The notes under the pieces were generated by a model that was not told the DNA's origin, ran no database searches, and saw only the letters and a list, made by a program, of their open reading frames with translations. Position numbers and translations under genes: made by a program. This document shows positions 7,304-15,342 of a stretch of 30,538 bases of DNA, one piece after another (position 1 is the first letter of the stretch; the number at the start of each line of letters is the position of its first letter). This DNA comes from Methanosarcinaceae archaeon (lineage in GTDB: Archaea; Halobacteriota; Methanosarcinia; Methanosarcinales; Methanosarcinaceae). The stretch is taken from assembly GCA_020793555.1 (NCBI GenBank), contig DQIO01000330.1, positions 1 to 30,538 on the forward strand, written 5' to 3'.

Positions 7304-8689
7304 ATGAAAATTGATCAATTTATTCATTTAATTGCAATTTTTGCAGTGTTTGCAATATTTACAACAAGTTTATCAGCCTGTGTAAATGTCGCATCTGCGC
7401 AGATTGAAGAGGAAGATATCGAATGGCTTGATGCTGAAGAGTATACACTTTATTGGGGAGACCAGATAAATTCAAGTGGATATTTTATAAAATCATTCGA
7501 ATACTCAACCCCGCGCTATTCAGATGTACCTGATGATTATGTTATGCTTTCTATATTGATGGCAAACACATCAAAATCATGGATTACTATACTTTCTGTG
7601 AACAACAGTAACATTCCGATTAACGATACATTTGACGACAAACTAAAGGTAGAAGTGGTTGATATCGTCACCGGCATCAATATTCCAAGTCCTTATTCAA
7701 AGATCAAGTTATATCTTGCAAAGGAATTATCACCTGAGGAATATCTGAAAAGGACGTGGATCAATACTACTATATCTATGGAAAAACCCGCGGATTATGA
7801 GATATATATTGATGAGCGGGCGTATGTGGAAATTGTGGTCGAGAACCTAAAAGACATTCATTTTGATAATTTAACTCTAAATGTGACTATACCAAACAAT
7901 TTTGTATTGGATCCTGATGAAGATATTGGCTGGACATTTGATCTTAATAATAAAAGCGGATCGTCTAAAACTTTTGGATATAGTATAAGATCCACAAAAG
8001 CCGGAAATTTCACAATTCCTGCAACTGAATTGATGCTAACACATCTTGGAATTACTTATTACAAACACACTGATTCGTCCCAATTGATCGTACATGGTCC
8101 CACTATTAACATAACAAAATCAGCAGTTCCATTAAATACACTATTAAATGATGTAGTGAACATAACAGTTGATGTTGGAAATGAGGGAGACCGTGCAGCT
8201 CATGTTTATATTACAGATGAGATCCCTGCAGGCGCAGTGTTGCTAAGTGGTAAGACTGGTGATGATATTGTGCTGCAACCTTCAAGCAATCATACAATAA
8301 AGTATACCATGAGGATGGATAGGATTGGAGATATTGTCATCCCTTCGGCAAAAGCAGTATTTTTGGATGCAAAAGGGTATGGTGGTACAGTAGAATCCAA
8401 AAAGATGATTATTTCGGTAATTGAAGAACTTGTTGCAGTTGAAGAACCAATACCCGTGGAAGTTGAACCTGAACCATTACAAGAAGATGTAGAAACTTCG
8501 CAGCCTGAAGAACCAGTGGTTGAAACAGAACAATCATTGGTTGACAAATTCAAATCCCTACCTTCAAAAGCGATGGAATTACCGGGCTTTGGTGCATTGG
8601 GATTGGTGTTTGCAATTTTAAGTGCGGGTGCAGTTGCAGATGCAAGGGCCGGGATTACAAAAGTTAGCATAGATAAAAGGAAGAAATAA
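7304..8689 (+). CDS. Secreted PGF-type surface protein, paralogue of the preceding gene
   Basis: This 461-residue protein has the same plan as its upstream neighbour: signal peptide, EEDIEWLDAEEYTLYWGD (matching DIEWKTSVDSTSLGWGD), two or three Ig-like modules including VNITVDVGNEGDRAAHVYI and a preceding HGPTINITKSA that parallels NGPYITLTKSV, a Glu/Pro-rich stalk (about 370-405), then LPGFGALGLVFAILSAGAV. After the helix there is an unusually long tail (ADARAGITKVSIDKRKK), longer than the standard PGF-CTERM end. The signal region contains both LSAC, a possible lipobox, and ASAQ, a possible signal peptidase I site, so the N-terminal processing route is unclear. The weak ribosome-binding site and 11-bp gap suggest coupling to the first gene. 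The pair probably arose by tandem duplication and both are predicted cell-surface proteins. Confidence 0.7.
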   Translation: MKIDQFIHLIAIFAVFAIFTTSLSACVNVASAQIEEEDIEWLDAEEYTLYWGDQINSSGYFIKSFEYSTPRYSDVPDDYVMLSILMANTSKSWITILSVNNSNIPINDTFDDKLKVEVVDIVTGINIPSPYSKIKLYLAKELSPEEYLKRTWINTTISMEKPADYEIYIDERAYVEIVVENLKDIHFDNLTLNVTIPNNFVLDPDEDIGWTFDLNNKSGSSKTFGYSIRSTKAGNFTIPATELMLTHLGITYYKHTDSSQLIVHGPTINITKSAVPLNTLLNDVVNITVDVGNEGDRAAHVYITDEIPAGAVLLSGKTGDDIVLQPSSNHTIKYTMRMDRIGDIVIPSAKAVFLDAKGYGGTVESKKMIISVIEELVAVEEPIPVEVEPEPLQEDVETSQPEEPVVETEQSLVDKFKSLPSKAMELPGFGALGLVFAILSAGAVADARAGITKVSIDKRKK

Positions 8690-8690
8690 T

Positions 8691-9698
8691 ATGAAACACT
8701 TCAAAAAAACGTCAAAAACAGACTCGATAATATTAACTCATGGCGATTCGGACGGTGTGTGCGCAGGTGCTATTGCAAAGAGCGCCTATCCTGACGGGCA
8801 TGTATATTTCACAAGTCCGGTAAACCTTCTTAAGAAATTGGAATTTGCAGATGGGTATGAGAATATTATAATATGTGATATTGCAGTTGATGAGCGCACC
8901 TGCGTACAATTGTATGAGAGACTGGATGCACTTGCACAGGTTTGCAATGTCATTTATATTGATCATCATCCATTGCCTCAGGCGGGCTGGGATTCGGAAT
9001 GGCTCTATCATGACTTAGGTCCATGCGCATCAGAATTGACATATAGGGTACTTGAGGATAGGTTAAGCAGGGATATGCGAAGGATTGCCATTTACGGTGC
9101 GATCGGTGATTTTTGCGATAACACACACCTGATCAATGAATGGAGTCATGACTGGGACAAAAGAGGGCTCTATTTTCAGGCAGGAACTCTTATTCAGGCA
9201 CTTACGTATGTTGGACGCGATTATGATTTTAAGAGACAATTGATCAATCCATTATCTCATGACAAAATCCCTTCAGAGATAGGACATTTGCTTGAATATG
9301 CAAGGGATGCTTCTGAAAAAGAAGAGACGTTAAGGCTGTATATAAAGGGACATGTCAAGATTATGCAAAATATTGGATATGTGGTTAATGCCAATGGTTA
9401 TATGTCAAAAGCTGCGATATATGCTGCATCATATAGCCAAAAAGGTGTGGGCATTTCAGCTGAGTACAGGCAACGAAAACGTGCGTATGATTTAAGTATT
9501 CGTTCAAAAGGTTTTGTTGACATTAATAGGGCTTTGCGTATTGTCACAAAAGAGCATGGGGGTACGGGTGGAGGTCATGCATTTGCAGCAGGTGCAAGGA
9601 TACCTCGTGATTCACTTGATGCATTCCTGCGTGATTTTGATAAGATGATAGGCAGGTACAACGATAACGATGGCACAAAAAGAGATTCTAAAAAGTGA
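8691..9698 (+). CDS. DHH-family phosphoesterase (RecJ/NrnA-like)
   Basis: DHH-DHHA1 proteins are Mn-dependent phosphoesterases that act on single-stranded nucleic acid, nanoRNA or cyclic dinucleotides. The 335-residue product shows motif I ILTHGDSDG, motif II IICDIAVDE, motif III YIDHHP (the DHH signature), an Asp motif IYGAIGDFCDN, and the C-terminal DHHA1 motif GGTGGGHAFAAGARIP. The length is right for a stand-alone DHH-DHHA1 protein and shorter than RecJ or the GINS-associated nuclease. ATG 8691 begins one base after the previous stop, with AAAAGGAAG upstream, so it reads on from the surface-protein genes and into EngB. Whether the substrate is DNA, short RNA or a cyclic dinucleotide cannot be told from sequence. 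Confidence 0.85.
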   Translation: MKHFKKTSKTDSIILTHGDSDGVCAGAIAKSAYPDGHVYFTSPVNLLKKLEFADGYENIIICDIAVDERTCVQLYERLDALAQVCNVIYIDHHPLPQAGWDSEWLYHDLGPCASELTYRVLEDRLSRDMRRIAIYGAIGDFCDNTHLINEWSHDWDKRGLYFQAGTLIQALTYVGRDYDFKRQLINPLSHDKIPSEIGHLLEYARDASEKEETLRLYIKGHVKIMQNIGYVVNANGYMSKAAIYAASYSQKGVGISAEYRQRKRAYDLSIRSKGFVDINRALRIVTKEHGGTGGGHAFAAGARIPRDSLDAFLRDFDKMIGRYNDNDGTKRDSKK

Positions 9699-9731
9699 AA
9701 AATATTGAAGAAATGGCATTGGTGGAAAATT

Positions 9732-10367
9732 ATGAAGAAAGGAAAGGATCTTGAAGAAGGCGCGAAACTTGAGATTATTTTTGTTGGAAGGTCGAATGTC
9801 GGTAAATCATCATTTATCCGTGATCTGACCGGTATGAAAAAGGTAAGAGTAGGTAAACGCCCGGGTGTAACGTTAATACCTCATCACATTCGTTATTCCG
9901 ATATGCTGATAACAGACATGCCGGGTTTTGGGTTTATGAGTGGTGTGCATGAACAAAAGCAAAGTCTGGTAAAGGATACAATTGTTGAATATATTGAGGA
10001 CAACTTCAAGCGGATTAAGATGGCTGTAATGATCGTTGACGGTGCAACATTTTTAGATATAGTTGAACGTTGGGAAGGCAGGAACGAGATCCCTATTGAT
10101 ATTGAGTTGTTCGAGTTCTTACGTGAGATGGGTATTGATACGGTTGTTGCCGTGAACAAGATCGATAAGATTAACCCGGATGAACTTGATGAGACGCTTG
10201 ATGGCATTGCCGGTTGTCTTGGCATGATACCACCATGGAGACAATGGTTGGATACAATTGCACCGATTACTGTAAAGAAAGGTGACACAAAATCGGTTCG
10301 TGGACTTATTAGAAAAAAGATACATGAGTTGAAACGTGATGATTTATTCAAGTATTTGCCAAAATAG
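9732..10367 (+). CDS. engB: EngB-like GTPase
   Basis: EngB/YsxC GTPases assist large-subunit ribosome assembly in bacteria; archaeal members are less studied. The 211-residue product has G1 GRSNVGKS (residues 19-26), a G2 Thr in RPGVTL, G3 DMPGFG, and G4 NKID in VVAVNKIDKIN, plus the C-terminal TVKKGDTKSVRGL. The start was placed at ATG 9732 (MKKGKDLEEGAKLEIIFVG), with GGTGG about eight bases upstream. An in-frame TTG at 9705 would add KKWHWWKI, which is atypical. It follows the DHH gene by about 30 bp and is probably the last gene of that transcript. A weak hairpin lies at its end, and the next gene is convergent. Confidence 0.88.
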   Translation: MKKGKDLEEGAKLEIIFVGRSNVGKSSFIRDLTGMKKVRVGKRPGVTLIPHHIRYSDMLITDMPGFGFMSGVHEQKQSLVKDTIVEYIEDNFKRIKMAVMIVDGATFLDIVERWEGRNEIPIDIELFEFLREMGIDTVVAVNKIDKINPDELDETLDGIAGCLGMIPPWRQWLDTIAPITVKKGDTKSVRGLIRKKIHELKRDDLFKYLPK

Positions 10368-10391
10368 GGATGATAGCGATATTGACATCCC
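10367..10391 (+). terminator. Possible hairpin after engB
   Basis: GGGATG and CATCCC form a 6-bp stem around a 13-base loop, beginning at the last base of the engB stop codon. There is no T-run, so the role as a terminator is uncertain; archaeal termination does not need the hairpin. The rest of the 138-bp convergent gap shows nothing else clear. Confidence 0.25.
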
Positions 10392-10505
10392 ATGTTTGGT
10401 ATTCTGACCAAAAAATCACTATCAGTATCGCCACCCCACACTATAATACAATTTTGTTTTAAACTGATGTGGGTATACACGAAATACCTCAAAATTATGG
10501 AGCAA

Positions 10506-11267
10506 TCATATCACGAGATAATTCAGTGTGAAATAGAAGATCAGGTCACCAAAAACAACTGCTGTGATAAATCCTGCTGTGATGGGTATCATGAACGGCA
10601 ATCCGGGTGTGACCCAGACCTTTTCATCAATGAAACCTTCATCCACATATCCTTCAAGTTCATGGATGACATCATTATCCAGTTCAGTGCCCGCTCTGGT
10701 AAAATGAGATATAACTCCATCACCTGTGTGTTCATACACATCCATCAATCTTATGTGCCTGTCTTTGAGGTCAGAGACCTTTGATTTGTGTCCTACAAAC
10801 ATATATCCAAGTTTTTTGGGCATTTCACGAACCGGTACATGTACCAAGTTATAAAGAAACAATCCGATCGGTACGATGATGGTCAATAGTACGGAATTCG
10901 CAAAAACAGTGAATGCGAACAAATTAATTATCGGCACTCCCTGAAGTGGTAACATAGTACCGAAAAAGTCAATCACCGGAAAAGCAGGAATAATGATGGA
11001 TATTACCATCAGGACTTTTGCATCCGCGCCGCCGAATGCGTTTAACTGGAACAGGATGTAGACGAATGCAAATATGAACGCAAACGACAGTACCATGTGG
11101 ATTAAGTATGGAAATCCACGGGTCATGATGTCATAGATGATAAACGGCAGCCCTGCGGCAAGCATTACAGGCCACACTTCGTTGGATACGCGCCGTGTTT
11201 TTATGTCAGAATAGCAGGAATACAGCAAAAAGGGCATGCACACAAGCACTTTAAGCAATTCCATCAT
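10506..11267 (-). CDS. Archaeal type IV prepilin/prearchaellin peptidase (A24 family)
   Basis: This aspartic membrane peptidase cleaves class III signal peptides of type IV pilins or archaellins. The 253-residue product has about six hydrophobic segments. The first catalytic Asp is in CYSDIKTRRVSNEVW (D21) and the second in the GGAD motif FGGADAKVL (D82), the family GxGD equivalent. A large hydrophilic loop (about residues 155-215, with VGHKSKVSDLKDRHIRLMDV) lies between transmembrane helices 5 and 6, as in EppA/FlaK-type proteins. Its ATG follows the TAG of the HPS/RraA gene directly (TAG-ATG-ATG), so the two are translationally linked despite unrelated functions. A pilin-like candidate substrate lies elsewhere in the window at 28835-29431. 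I cannot say whether it serves archaella or adhesion pili. Confidence 0.85.
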   Translation of the reverse strand: MMELLKVLVCMPFLLYSCYSDIKTRRVSNEVWPVMLAAGLPFIIYDIMTRGFPYLIHMVLSFAFIFAFVYILFQLNAFGGADAKVLMVISIIIPAFPVIDFFGTMLPLQGVPIINLFAFTVFANSVLLTIIVPIGLFLYNLVHVPVREMPKKLGYMFVGHKSKVSDLKDRHIRLMDVYEHTGDGVISHFTRAGTELDNDVIHELEGYVDEGFIDEKVWVTPGLPFMIPITAGFITAVVFGDLIFYFTLNYLVI

Positions 11268-12548
11268 CTAATGTTTCTCCCATTTTTCAAGTTTTATAAT
11301 TTCAGATAACGTATGCCCTTTTCGTATTTCATCATAAAGGCGACTTTCAGTTTTTTCAACCTCTTTTGCGCGGCGTGCGATTTCATAGGCGCGCTCCTTT
11401 GGCACCACAACCACGCCATTGTCATCACCAACAATATAGTCCCCGGGTTTGACAGCCTGCGCACCGCAGACGATCTCTGCATTGATCTCCCCGAATCCTT
11501 TTGGCTCACCGGCATTTGGTACACTATTGCTTGCAAAAACAGGAAGGTCAAGTTGCTCGATCTCATCAATGTCGCGCACGGCACCATCGATCACAACACC
11601 CCCTATTCCTTTATTTAGACTACTGAGAGTTGCCAATCCCCCCCATGTTGCTACATGGTTGCTGCCGTTGTAGATCACAAGCACCTCGCCCGGATATGCG
11701 ATGTCAATGGCCTCAACAGGTTTTGCCCAATCGCCCGCAAACGTCTGCACAGTAACCGCTCTGCCGACCATCTTTTTTCCTTTCACCATAGAACGAATAT
11801 TTTGCATAGCACCTTTGCGATGCATAGCATCCGAGATATTTGGTGTTGATACGCTCATCAGGAGTTGGTAAATATCCTCATCAAGTGATGGTTTTGATGT
11901 CGCGGTATCCGAGGGCGCATCAACACTATCCCGAATTATACGTGCTGATTCAGTCACGTTGTCTGATCTGGTTATGTTGCCGCCAACAATGACAATATCT
12001 GCTTCCAATCTTACTGCCTGCGCACCTGTTTTGGCATCCATGCCTCCTGCAACTGCTACTGGTATGTCAACCGTATCCGCAATATCCTTGAGGGTATCCA
12101 TCGGATCCTTTCCCATCATTTGTTGGTCTATGCCTATGTGTACATTAATGTAATCGATACCAAATTTTTCAAGTTGTTGTGCACGCGTGATCGGTTCTTC
12201 TACGGATATTAGGTCAGCCATCAATTTAACGCCATATTTGCGTGCGGCCCGCACAGAATCAAGGATTGTGGCATCATCCGCGCTTCCAAGCAGTATGACA
12301 ATGTCTGCACCAGCTTTTGCCGCCATTTCTACTTCCATGGCTCCTGTATCCACAGTTTTCATGTCAGCAAGGATCGTGTGGTCAGGGAATGCACCTTTAA
12401 GTTTCCTGACGGCATCCATGCCTTCGCTCTTGATTAGGGGTGTACCTGCCTCTATCCAGTCAACTCCTCCGATGACGGCTTCTTTCGCAATTTGCACGGC
12501 ACGGTCAATTTCCAGTAGGTCAAGTGCAACCTGAATGATAGGTTTTAT
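11268..12548 (-). CDS. Bifunctional 3-hexulose-6-phosphate synthase / RraA-like protein, probable ATA start
   Basis: The N-terminal half (about 1-215) is a 3-hexulose-6-phosphate synthase TIM barrel: [39 protein letters not shown], and a phosphate-binding VAVAGGM and [10 protein letters not shown]. It condenses formaldehyde with ribulose 5-phosphate; in archaea the reverse reaction supplies pentose phosphate. The C-terminal half (about 225-426) is RraA-like: [37 protein letters not shown]. The fusion is typical of methanogens. The family N-terminus (M)KPIIQVALD is present, but its first codon is ATA at 12548, preceded by AGGTGATC, a strong Shine-Dalgarno. No ATG, GTG or TTG lies in frame between an upstream TAA and GTG 12497, and starting at that GTG would delete the first barrel strand and its Asp. 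The gene is joined to the prepilin peptidase downstream. Confidence 0.88.
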   Translation of the reverse strand: MKPIIQVALDLLEIDRAVQIAKEAVIGGVDWIEAGTPLIKSEGMDAVRKLKGAFPDHTILADMKTVDTGAMEVEMAAKAGADIVILLGSADDATILDSVRAARKYGVKLMADLISVEEPITRAQQLEKFGIDYINVHIGIDQQMMGKDPMDTLKDIADTVDIPVAVAGGMDAKTGAQAVRLEADIVIVGGNITRSDNVTESARIIRDSVDAPSDTATSKPSLDEDIYQLLMSVSTPNISDAMHRKGAMQNIRSMVKGKKMVGRAVTVQTFAGDWAKPVEAIDIAYPGEVLVIYNGSNHVATWGGLATLSSLNKGIGGVVIDGAVRDIDEIEQLDLPVFASNSVPNAGEPKGFGEINAEIVCGAQAVKPGDYIVGDDNGVVVVPKERAYEIARRAKEVEKTESRLYDEIRKGHTLSEIIKLEKWEKH

Positions 12549-12550
12549 AA

Positions 12551-12558
12551 GATCACCT
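12551..12558 (-). promoter_or_regulatory. Shine-Dalgarno AGGTGATC that points to an ATA start
   Basis: On the minus strand AGGTGATC matches eight bases of the extended anti-Shine-Dalgarno complement GGAGGTGATC. The core GGTG is five bases before the ATA at 12548. It is about 50 bases from the next in-frame standard start, GTG 12497, which is far too distant to serve it. TATA-like sequences occur further upstream (TTTAAATA near 12570 and ATTTTATAC near 12592). The more distal one would place this site inside the mRNA. Confidence 0.65.
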
Positions 12559-12713
12559 TTTATGTATGGTATTTAAACTATTCACATGTATAAAATACCT
12601 GAATACCTATAAGTTTAATTGAATCCAGGGTTTACTCGTAATACCGACTATTATGCAACTATATTATGTGCAAAACTATAAGTTCAAATCCGCATAACGT
12701 AAAAGAAGGAAAT

Positions 12714-13160
12714 ATGTCAGATGATAAGTTCATAACCAAAAGCGAGCACGCGAAATTATTGAATCGCCTTCACAAATACCTTTTCTGGGTTGGGGAGCAG
12801 ATTCCACAAATGGTCGATATTGACGGGGAGCAGGTGCATCTTCATAATTTCGTATGGGAAATGGTCAATAAACCTGATCTTTCAGATGATGACAAAAAAC
12901 AGATCAACTATTGTATAGTGCACATATCAGAAAAGGAAGCGGAATATGAAACCGATCTGGAGAAATCTGATCTCACTCCGGAGGATGCAAAAAAGTTATT
13001 CAATAAAACGGCCGGACTGCTGCGTGCACTGATGGACCTTAAAGAACTTGAGGCATCCCCTAAAAAGAAAAGATTAAGAAAGTTTCATCATTATGCGAAA
13101 AAACGCAAGATCGATGATGCTAAACGACTTGTCAAGTTTTTAGGTAAAGTGAAATCATAA
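12714..13160 (+). CDS. DUF5788-type conserved archaeal protein
   Basis: This 148-residue soluble, strongly charged protein has no signal peptide or membrane segment. It begins MSDDKFITKSEHAKLLNRLHKYLFWVGEQIP and has acidic helices in the middle (HISEKEAEYETDLEKSDLTPEDAKKLFNKTAGLLRALMDLKELE). It ends in a Lys/Arg-rich region (KKKRLRKFHHYAKKRKIDDAKRLVKFLGKVKS) that could bind nucleic acid. It resembles the family annotated DUF5788 in methanogens, whose function is unknown. ATG 12714 has GAAGGAA upstream; the in-frame ATG at 12666 does not. It is divergent from the HPS/RraA gene and about 80 bp upstream of pyrB on the same strand, so it might be co-transcribed with pyrBI. Confidence 0.7.
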   Translation: MSDDKFITKSEHAKLLNRLHKYLFWVGEQIPQMVDIDGEQVHLHNFVWEMVNKPDLSDDDKKQINYCIVHISEKEAEYETDLEKSDLTPEDAKKLFNKTAGLLRALMDLKELEASPKKKRLRKFHHYAKKRKIDDAKRLVKFLGKVKS

Positions 13161-13240
13161 AATTTGCAATTCCATCATGGTCAAATGGATGATGCAAGTT
13201 TAGCAAATATTATATCTCATGCAATTCTTTTATCAGACTA

Positions 13241-14167
13241 ATGACGTTCAAGGACCTACACATCATATCAATGAAGGACTTTTCGCGTGATACTATTGAT
13301 CATATCTTAAATACCGCTGAAAAACTTGAACCGGTCGCACGGGGTATGGAAAAGTCTGATCTTCTTGATGGGAAGATATTGTCACTTTTGTTCTTTGAAC
13401 CAAGTACAAGGACACGCATGTCATTTGAGACTGCGATGATACGGCTTGGGGGAAGAGTGTTAAATCTTGGTTCTGTTGAGGCAAGTTCCATTGTAAAAGG
13501 GGAGACTCTTGCTGACACGATCCGTGTGGTTGAAGGATATTCCGATGCAATCGTCCTGAGGCACCCAAAAGAAGGTTCGGCACGAATGGCTTCTGAACTG
13601 GCATCCGTACCTATCATTAATGGCGGAGATGGTGTGGGACATCATCCGACACAAACATTCCTTGATCTATATACGATCAGAAGGGAAAGTCATCTTGACG
13701 GTGTGAAGATTGCACTTGCCGGTGACCTTAAATATGGCAGGACTGTGCACTCACTTTGTTATGCCCTGTCGCTCTACAATGCAGAGATCACACTGGTATC
13801 TCCAAAGGAACTGCGTCTGCCGGATGAAATCATCGGTGATCTTAAAAAGCGAAATATCAAGGTGAAGCAGACGGATTCCATAGAGGAAGCGATAAGCGAT
13901 GTGGAAGTGCTGTATGTCACAAGGATCCAAAAAGAGCGTTTTCCTGATCCTGCAGAATACAACAAGGTTGCAAGCAGTTTGCTGATAACACCTGCGCTTC
14001 TTGAGAATGCAGATCCAAAACTTAAGATCATGCATCCGCTTCCAAGAGTCAATGAGATCGACCCGCGTGTGGATGAAACAGAACATGCCTGTTATTTCAA
14101 TCAGTCATTTTACGGCGTGCCTGTTCGGATGGCATTGCTCTCACTTGTTATGGGGGCTATTGAATGA
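13241..14167 (+). CDS. pyrB: Aspartate carbamoyltransferase, catalytic subunit
   Basis: PyrB catalyses carbamoyl phosphate + L-aspartate to N-carbamoyl-L-aspartate, the committed step of pyrimidine synthesis. The 308-residue product has the carbamoyl-phosphate loop FFEPSTRTRMSFE (STRT at residues 55-58), the loop GSVEASSIVKGET, the HHPTQTFLDLYTI motif and HPLPRVNEID. These and the overall length are standard. ATG 13241 yields the normal N-terminus; a leaderless or weak-ribosome-site start is likely. The stop TGA overlaps the ATG of pyrI (ATGA), so catalytic and regulatory chains are translationally coupled, as expected for the class B holoenzyme. Confidence 0.97.
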   Translation: MTFKDLHIISMKDFSRDTIDHILNTAEKLEPVARGMEKSDLLDGKILSLLFFEPSTRTRMSFETAMIRLGGRVLNLGSVEASSIVKGETLADTIRVVEGYSDAIVLRHPKEGSARMASELASVPIINGGDGVGHHPTQTFLDLYTIRRESHLDGVKIALAGDLKYGRTVHSLCYALSLYNAEITLVSPKELRLPDEIIGDLKKRNIKVKQTDSIEEAISDVEVLYVTRIQKERFPDPAEYNKVASSLLITPALLENADPKLKIMHPLPRVNEIDPRVDETEHACYFNQSFYGVPVRMALLSLVMGAIE

Positions 14168-14643
14168 CGCCAAATACAACTCCAAAACGTGAACTTCGGG
14201 TTCGCCCGATTAAGAATGGTACTGTGATCGACCATATCACAGCAGGTCAGTCACTAAACGTCCTGCGGATACTTGGAATCCCTGATTCGTCTGAAGATGT
14301 TGTCAGTGTTGTTATAAACGCATTAGGCAAGCACGGCAAAAAGGATGTTGTGAAGATAGAGAACCGTGAATTGAATGTGCGCGAGGTTGACAAGATCTCA
14401 TTAATCGCACCAAATGCGGTAATTAACATCATACGTAATTTTGATGTTTTTGAGAAAAAACAGGTTGTGATACCCGAAAACGCAGAAGGCGTGGTTCGTT
14501 GTATCAATCCAAATTGTATTTCTAACAGCAGTGAACCTGTAACTTCAAAATTCAATGTCACATCGGCCGAGGGTAAGATATTGCTTAGGTGCAAGTATTG
14601 CGAGCGAGTTATTACTGAAAATATCGCTGAGCGTCTGTTATAG
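14164..14643 (+). CDS. pyrI: Aspartate carbamoyltransferase, regulatory subunit
   Basis: PyrI binds allosteric nucleotides (CTP, ATP) and zinc, and links PyrB trimers. The 159-residue product has the N-terminal allosteric domain (ELRVRPIKNGTVIDHITAGQ, with LGIPDSSEDVVSVVINA and KDVVKIENRELN) and a C-terminal zinc domain. The zinc domain carries Cys residues in CINPNCISNSSEP and LRCKYCERVI, the CxxxxC...CxxC pattern of the family. It starts four bases inside pyrB. It ends with TAG. The non-coding element beginning at 14675 lies directly downstream. Confidence 0.96.
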   Translation: MTPNTTPKRELRVRPIKNGTVIDHITAGQSLNVLRILGIPDSSEDVVSVVINALGKHGKKDVVKIENRELNVREVDKISLIAPNAVINIIRNFDVFEKKQVVIPENAEGVVRCINPNCISNSSEPVTSKFNVTSAEGKILLRCKYCERVITENIAERLL

Positions 14644-14702
14644 ATCGAATCTATTTTTGTCAAAGTTAAAATAATGTAACTATTCAGCCATCCTTAAGAC
14701 TC

Positions 14703-14800
14703 GTGTCGCGTCAACAATATAATGTCGCTAGACTAGAAGGGGGCGAGTAGATGCAAAAAACAGCGCGACCACACGCGCGCAGCGCGGCACGTTTCAACAC
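14703..14800 (-). repeat. Dispersed structured repeat, copy 2 (inverted relative to copy 1)
   Basis: Read on the minus strand, this begins GTGTTGAAACGTGCCGCGC and ends TTGTTGACGCGACAC, matching positions 1-95 throughout. The hairpin arms are CCGCGC and GTGTGG, followed by a TTTTTTGC run as in copy 1. It lies just inside the left terminal repeat of the MITE-like element. Confidence 0.7.
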
Positions 14801-14843
14801 CATTAACATGAAATATAAAATTGTTTTCAAGCAGTATCGTATT

Positions 14844-14982
14844 TGCCATAGCGTCAAGTTAGGCTTAGATGGTTTTTAGTTTTCGCGATCATGTGCCATT
14901 TTTTTTGGAGTAGTGTATACGCACTACGTTGAAAATTTGGCACATATCAACCAAAATATATATTATTTTAAAGGCTATGGCA
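14844..14982. repeat. Nested long palindrome inside the MITE-like element
   Basis: Three concentric inverted repeats share a centre near 14918. The outer is TGCCATAGC/GCTATGGCA (14844-14852, 14974-14982), the middle ATGTGCCA/TGGCACAT (14891-14898, 14938-14945) and the inner GTAGTG/CACTAC (14910-14915, 14922-14927). Between the outer and middle arms GATGGTTTTTA faces ATCAACCAAAAT, giving partial further pairing. It could extrude as a cruciform or fold as an RNA hairpin. Confidence 0.75.
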
Positions 14983-15342
14983 TGCGTTTTTGAACATTGA
15001 TAATGACGTGCATTATTGATAAATTCCCACACCTATCTTGACGCCATGGCGTATTTGTATGTTTGGGTTGTGGGTTTGGCAGCAGTGGAATGCGCGCCTA
15101 CGGCGGGAACTGATGCCACGTTTTCTTAACTTCCAGTCAATTGTTGTGCCACTATCTATTTATGAACTATTCAATCTAACGACAACGTTTATGCATAGCT
15201 GAATAGTTACAAGTGAAGAAACAAAATCGATTAGATCATATTCGTTGTGACTGATCCAAAACAGGCAGACATGCCTGCGCGACGTAAGTATGGTGGGAGT
15301 GGCACTGTCTCTGTAATATGTCTTAAACGTAAATCTTTTGCA

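Larger units (their letters stand above)
14675..15211. mobile_element. MITE-like non-coding element with 14-bp terminal inverted repeats
   Basis: TGTAACTATTCAGC (14675-14688) is the exact reverse complement of GCTGAATAGTTACA (15198-15211), bounding 537 bp with no coding sequence. Inside are a 98-bp segment related to the repeat at 1-95, a large nested palindrome (14844-14982), the 12-bp palindrome ACGCCATGGCGT near 15041-15052, and GC-rich islands unlike the flanking AT-rich DNA. This pattern fits a miniature inverted-repeat element moved by a transposase encoded elsewhere. I found no clear direct target duplication at the edges. The remaining DNA to 15342 shows only a short AGGCA/TGCCT hairpin near 15270. 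Confidence 0.6.

Noticed and set aside
10119..10492. Minus-strand frames antisense to engB
   Set aside because: They mirror the conserved GTPase motifs and have no signals of their own.
14700..14800. GC-rich repeat considered as a CRISPR repeat or leader
   Set aside because: Only two copies 14 kb apart in opposite orientation, no regular spacers and no cas genes in the window.
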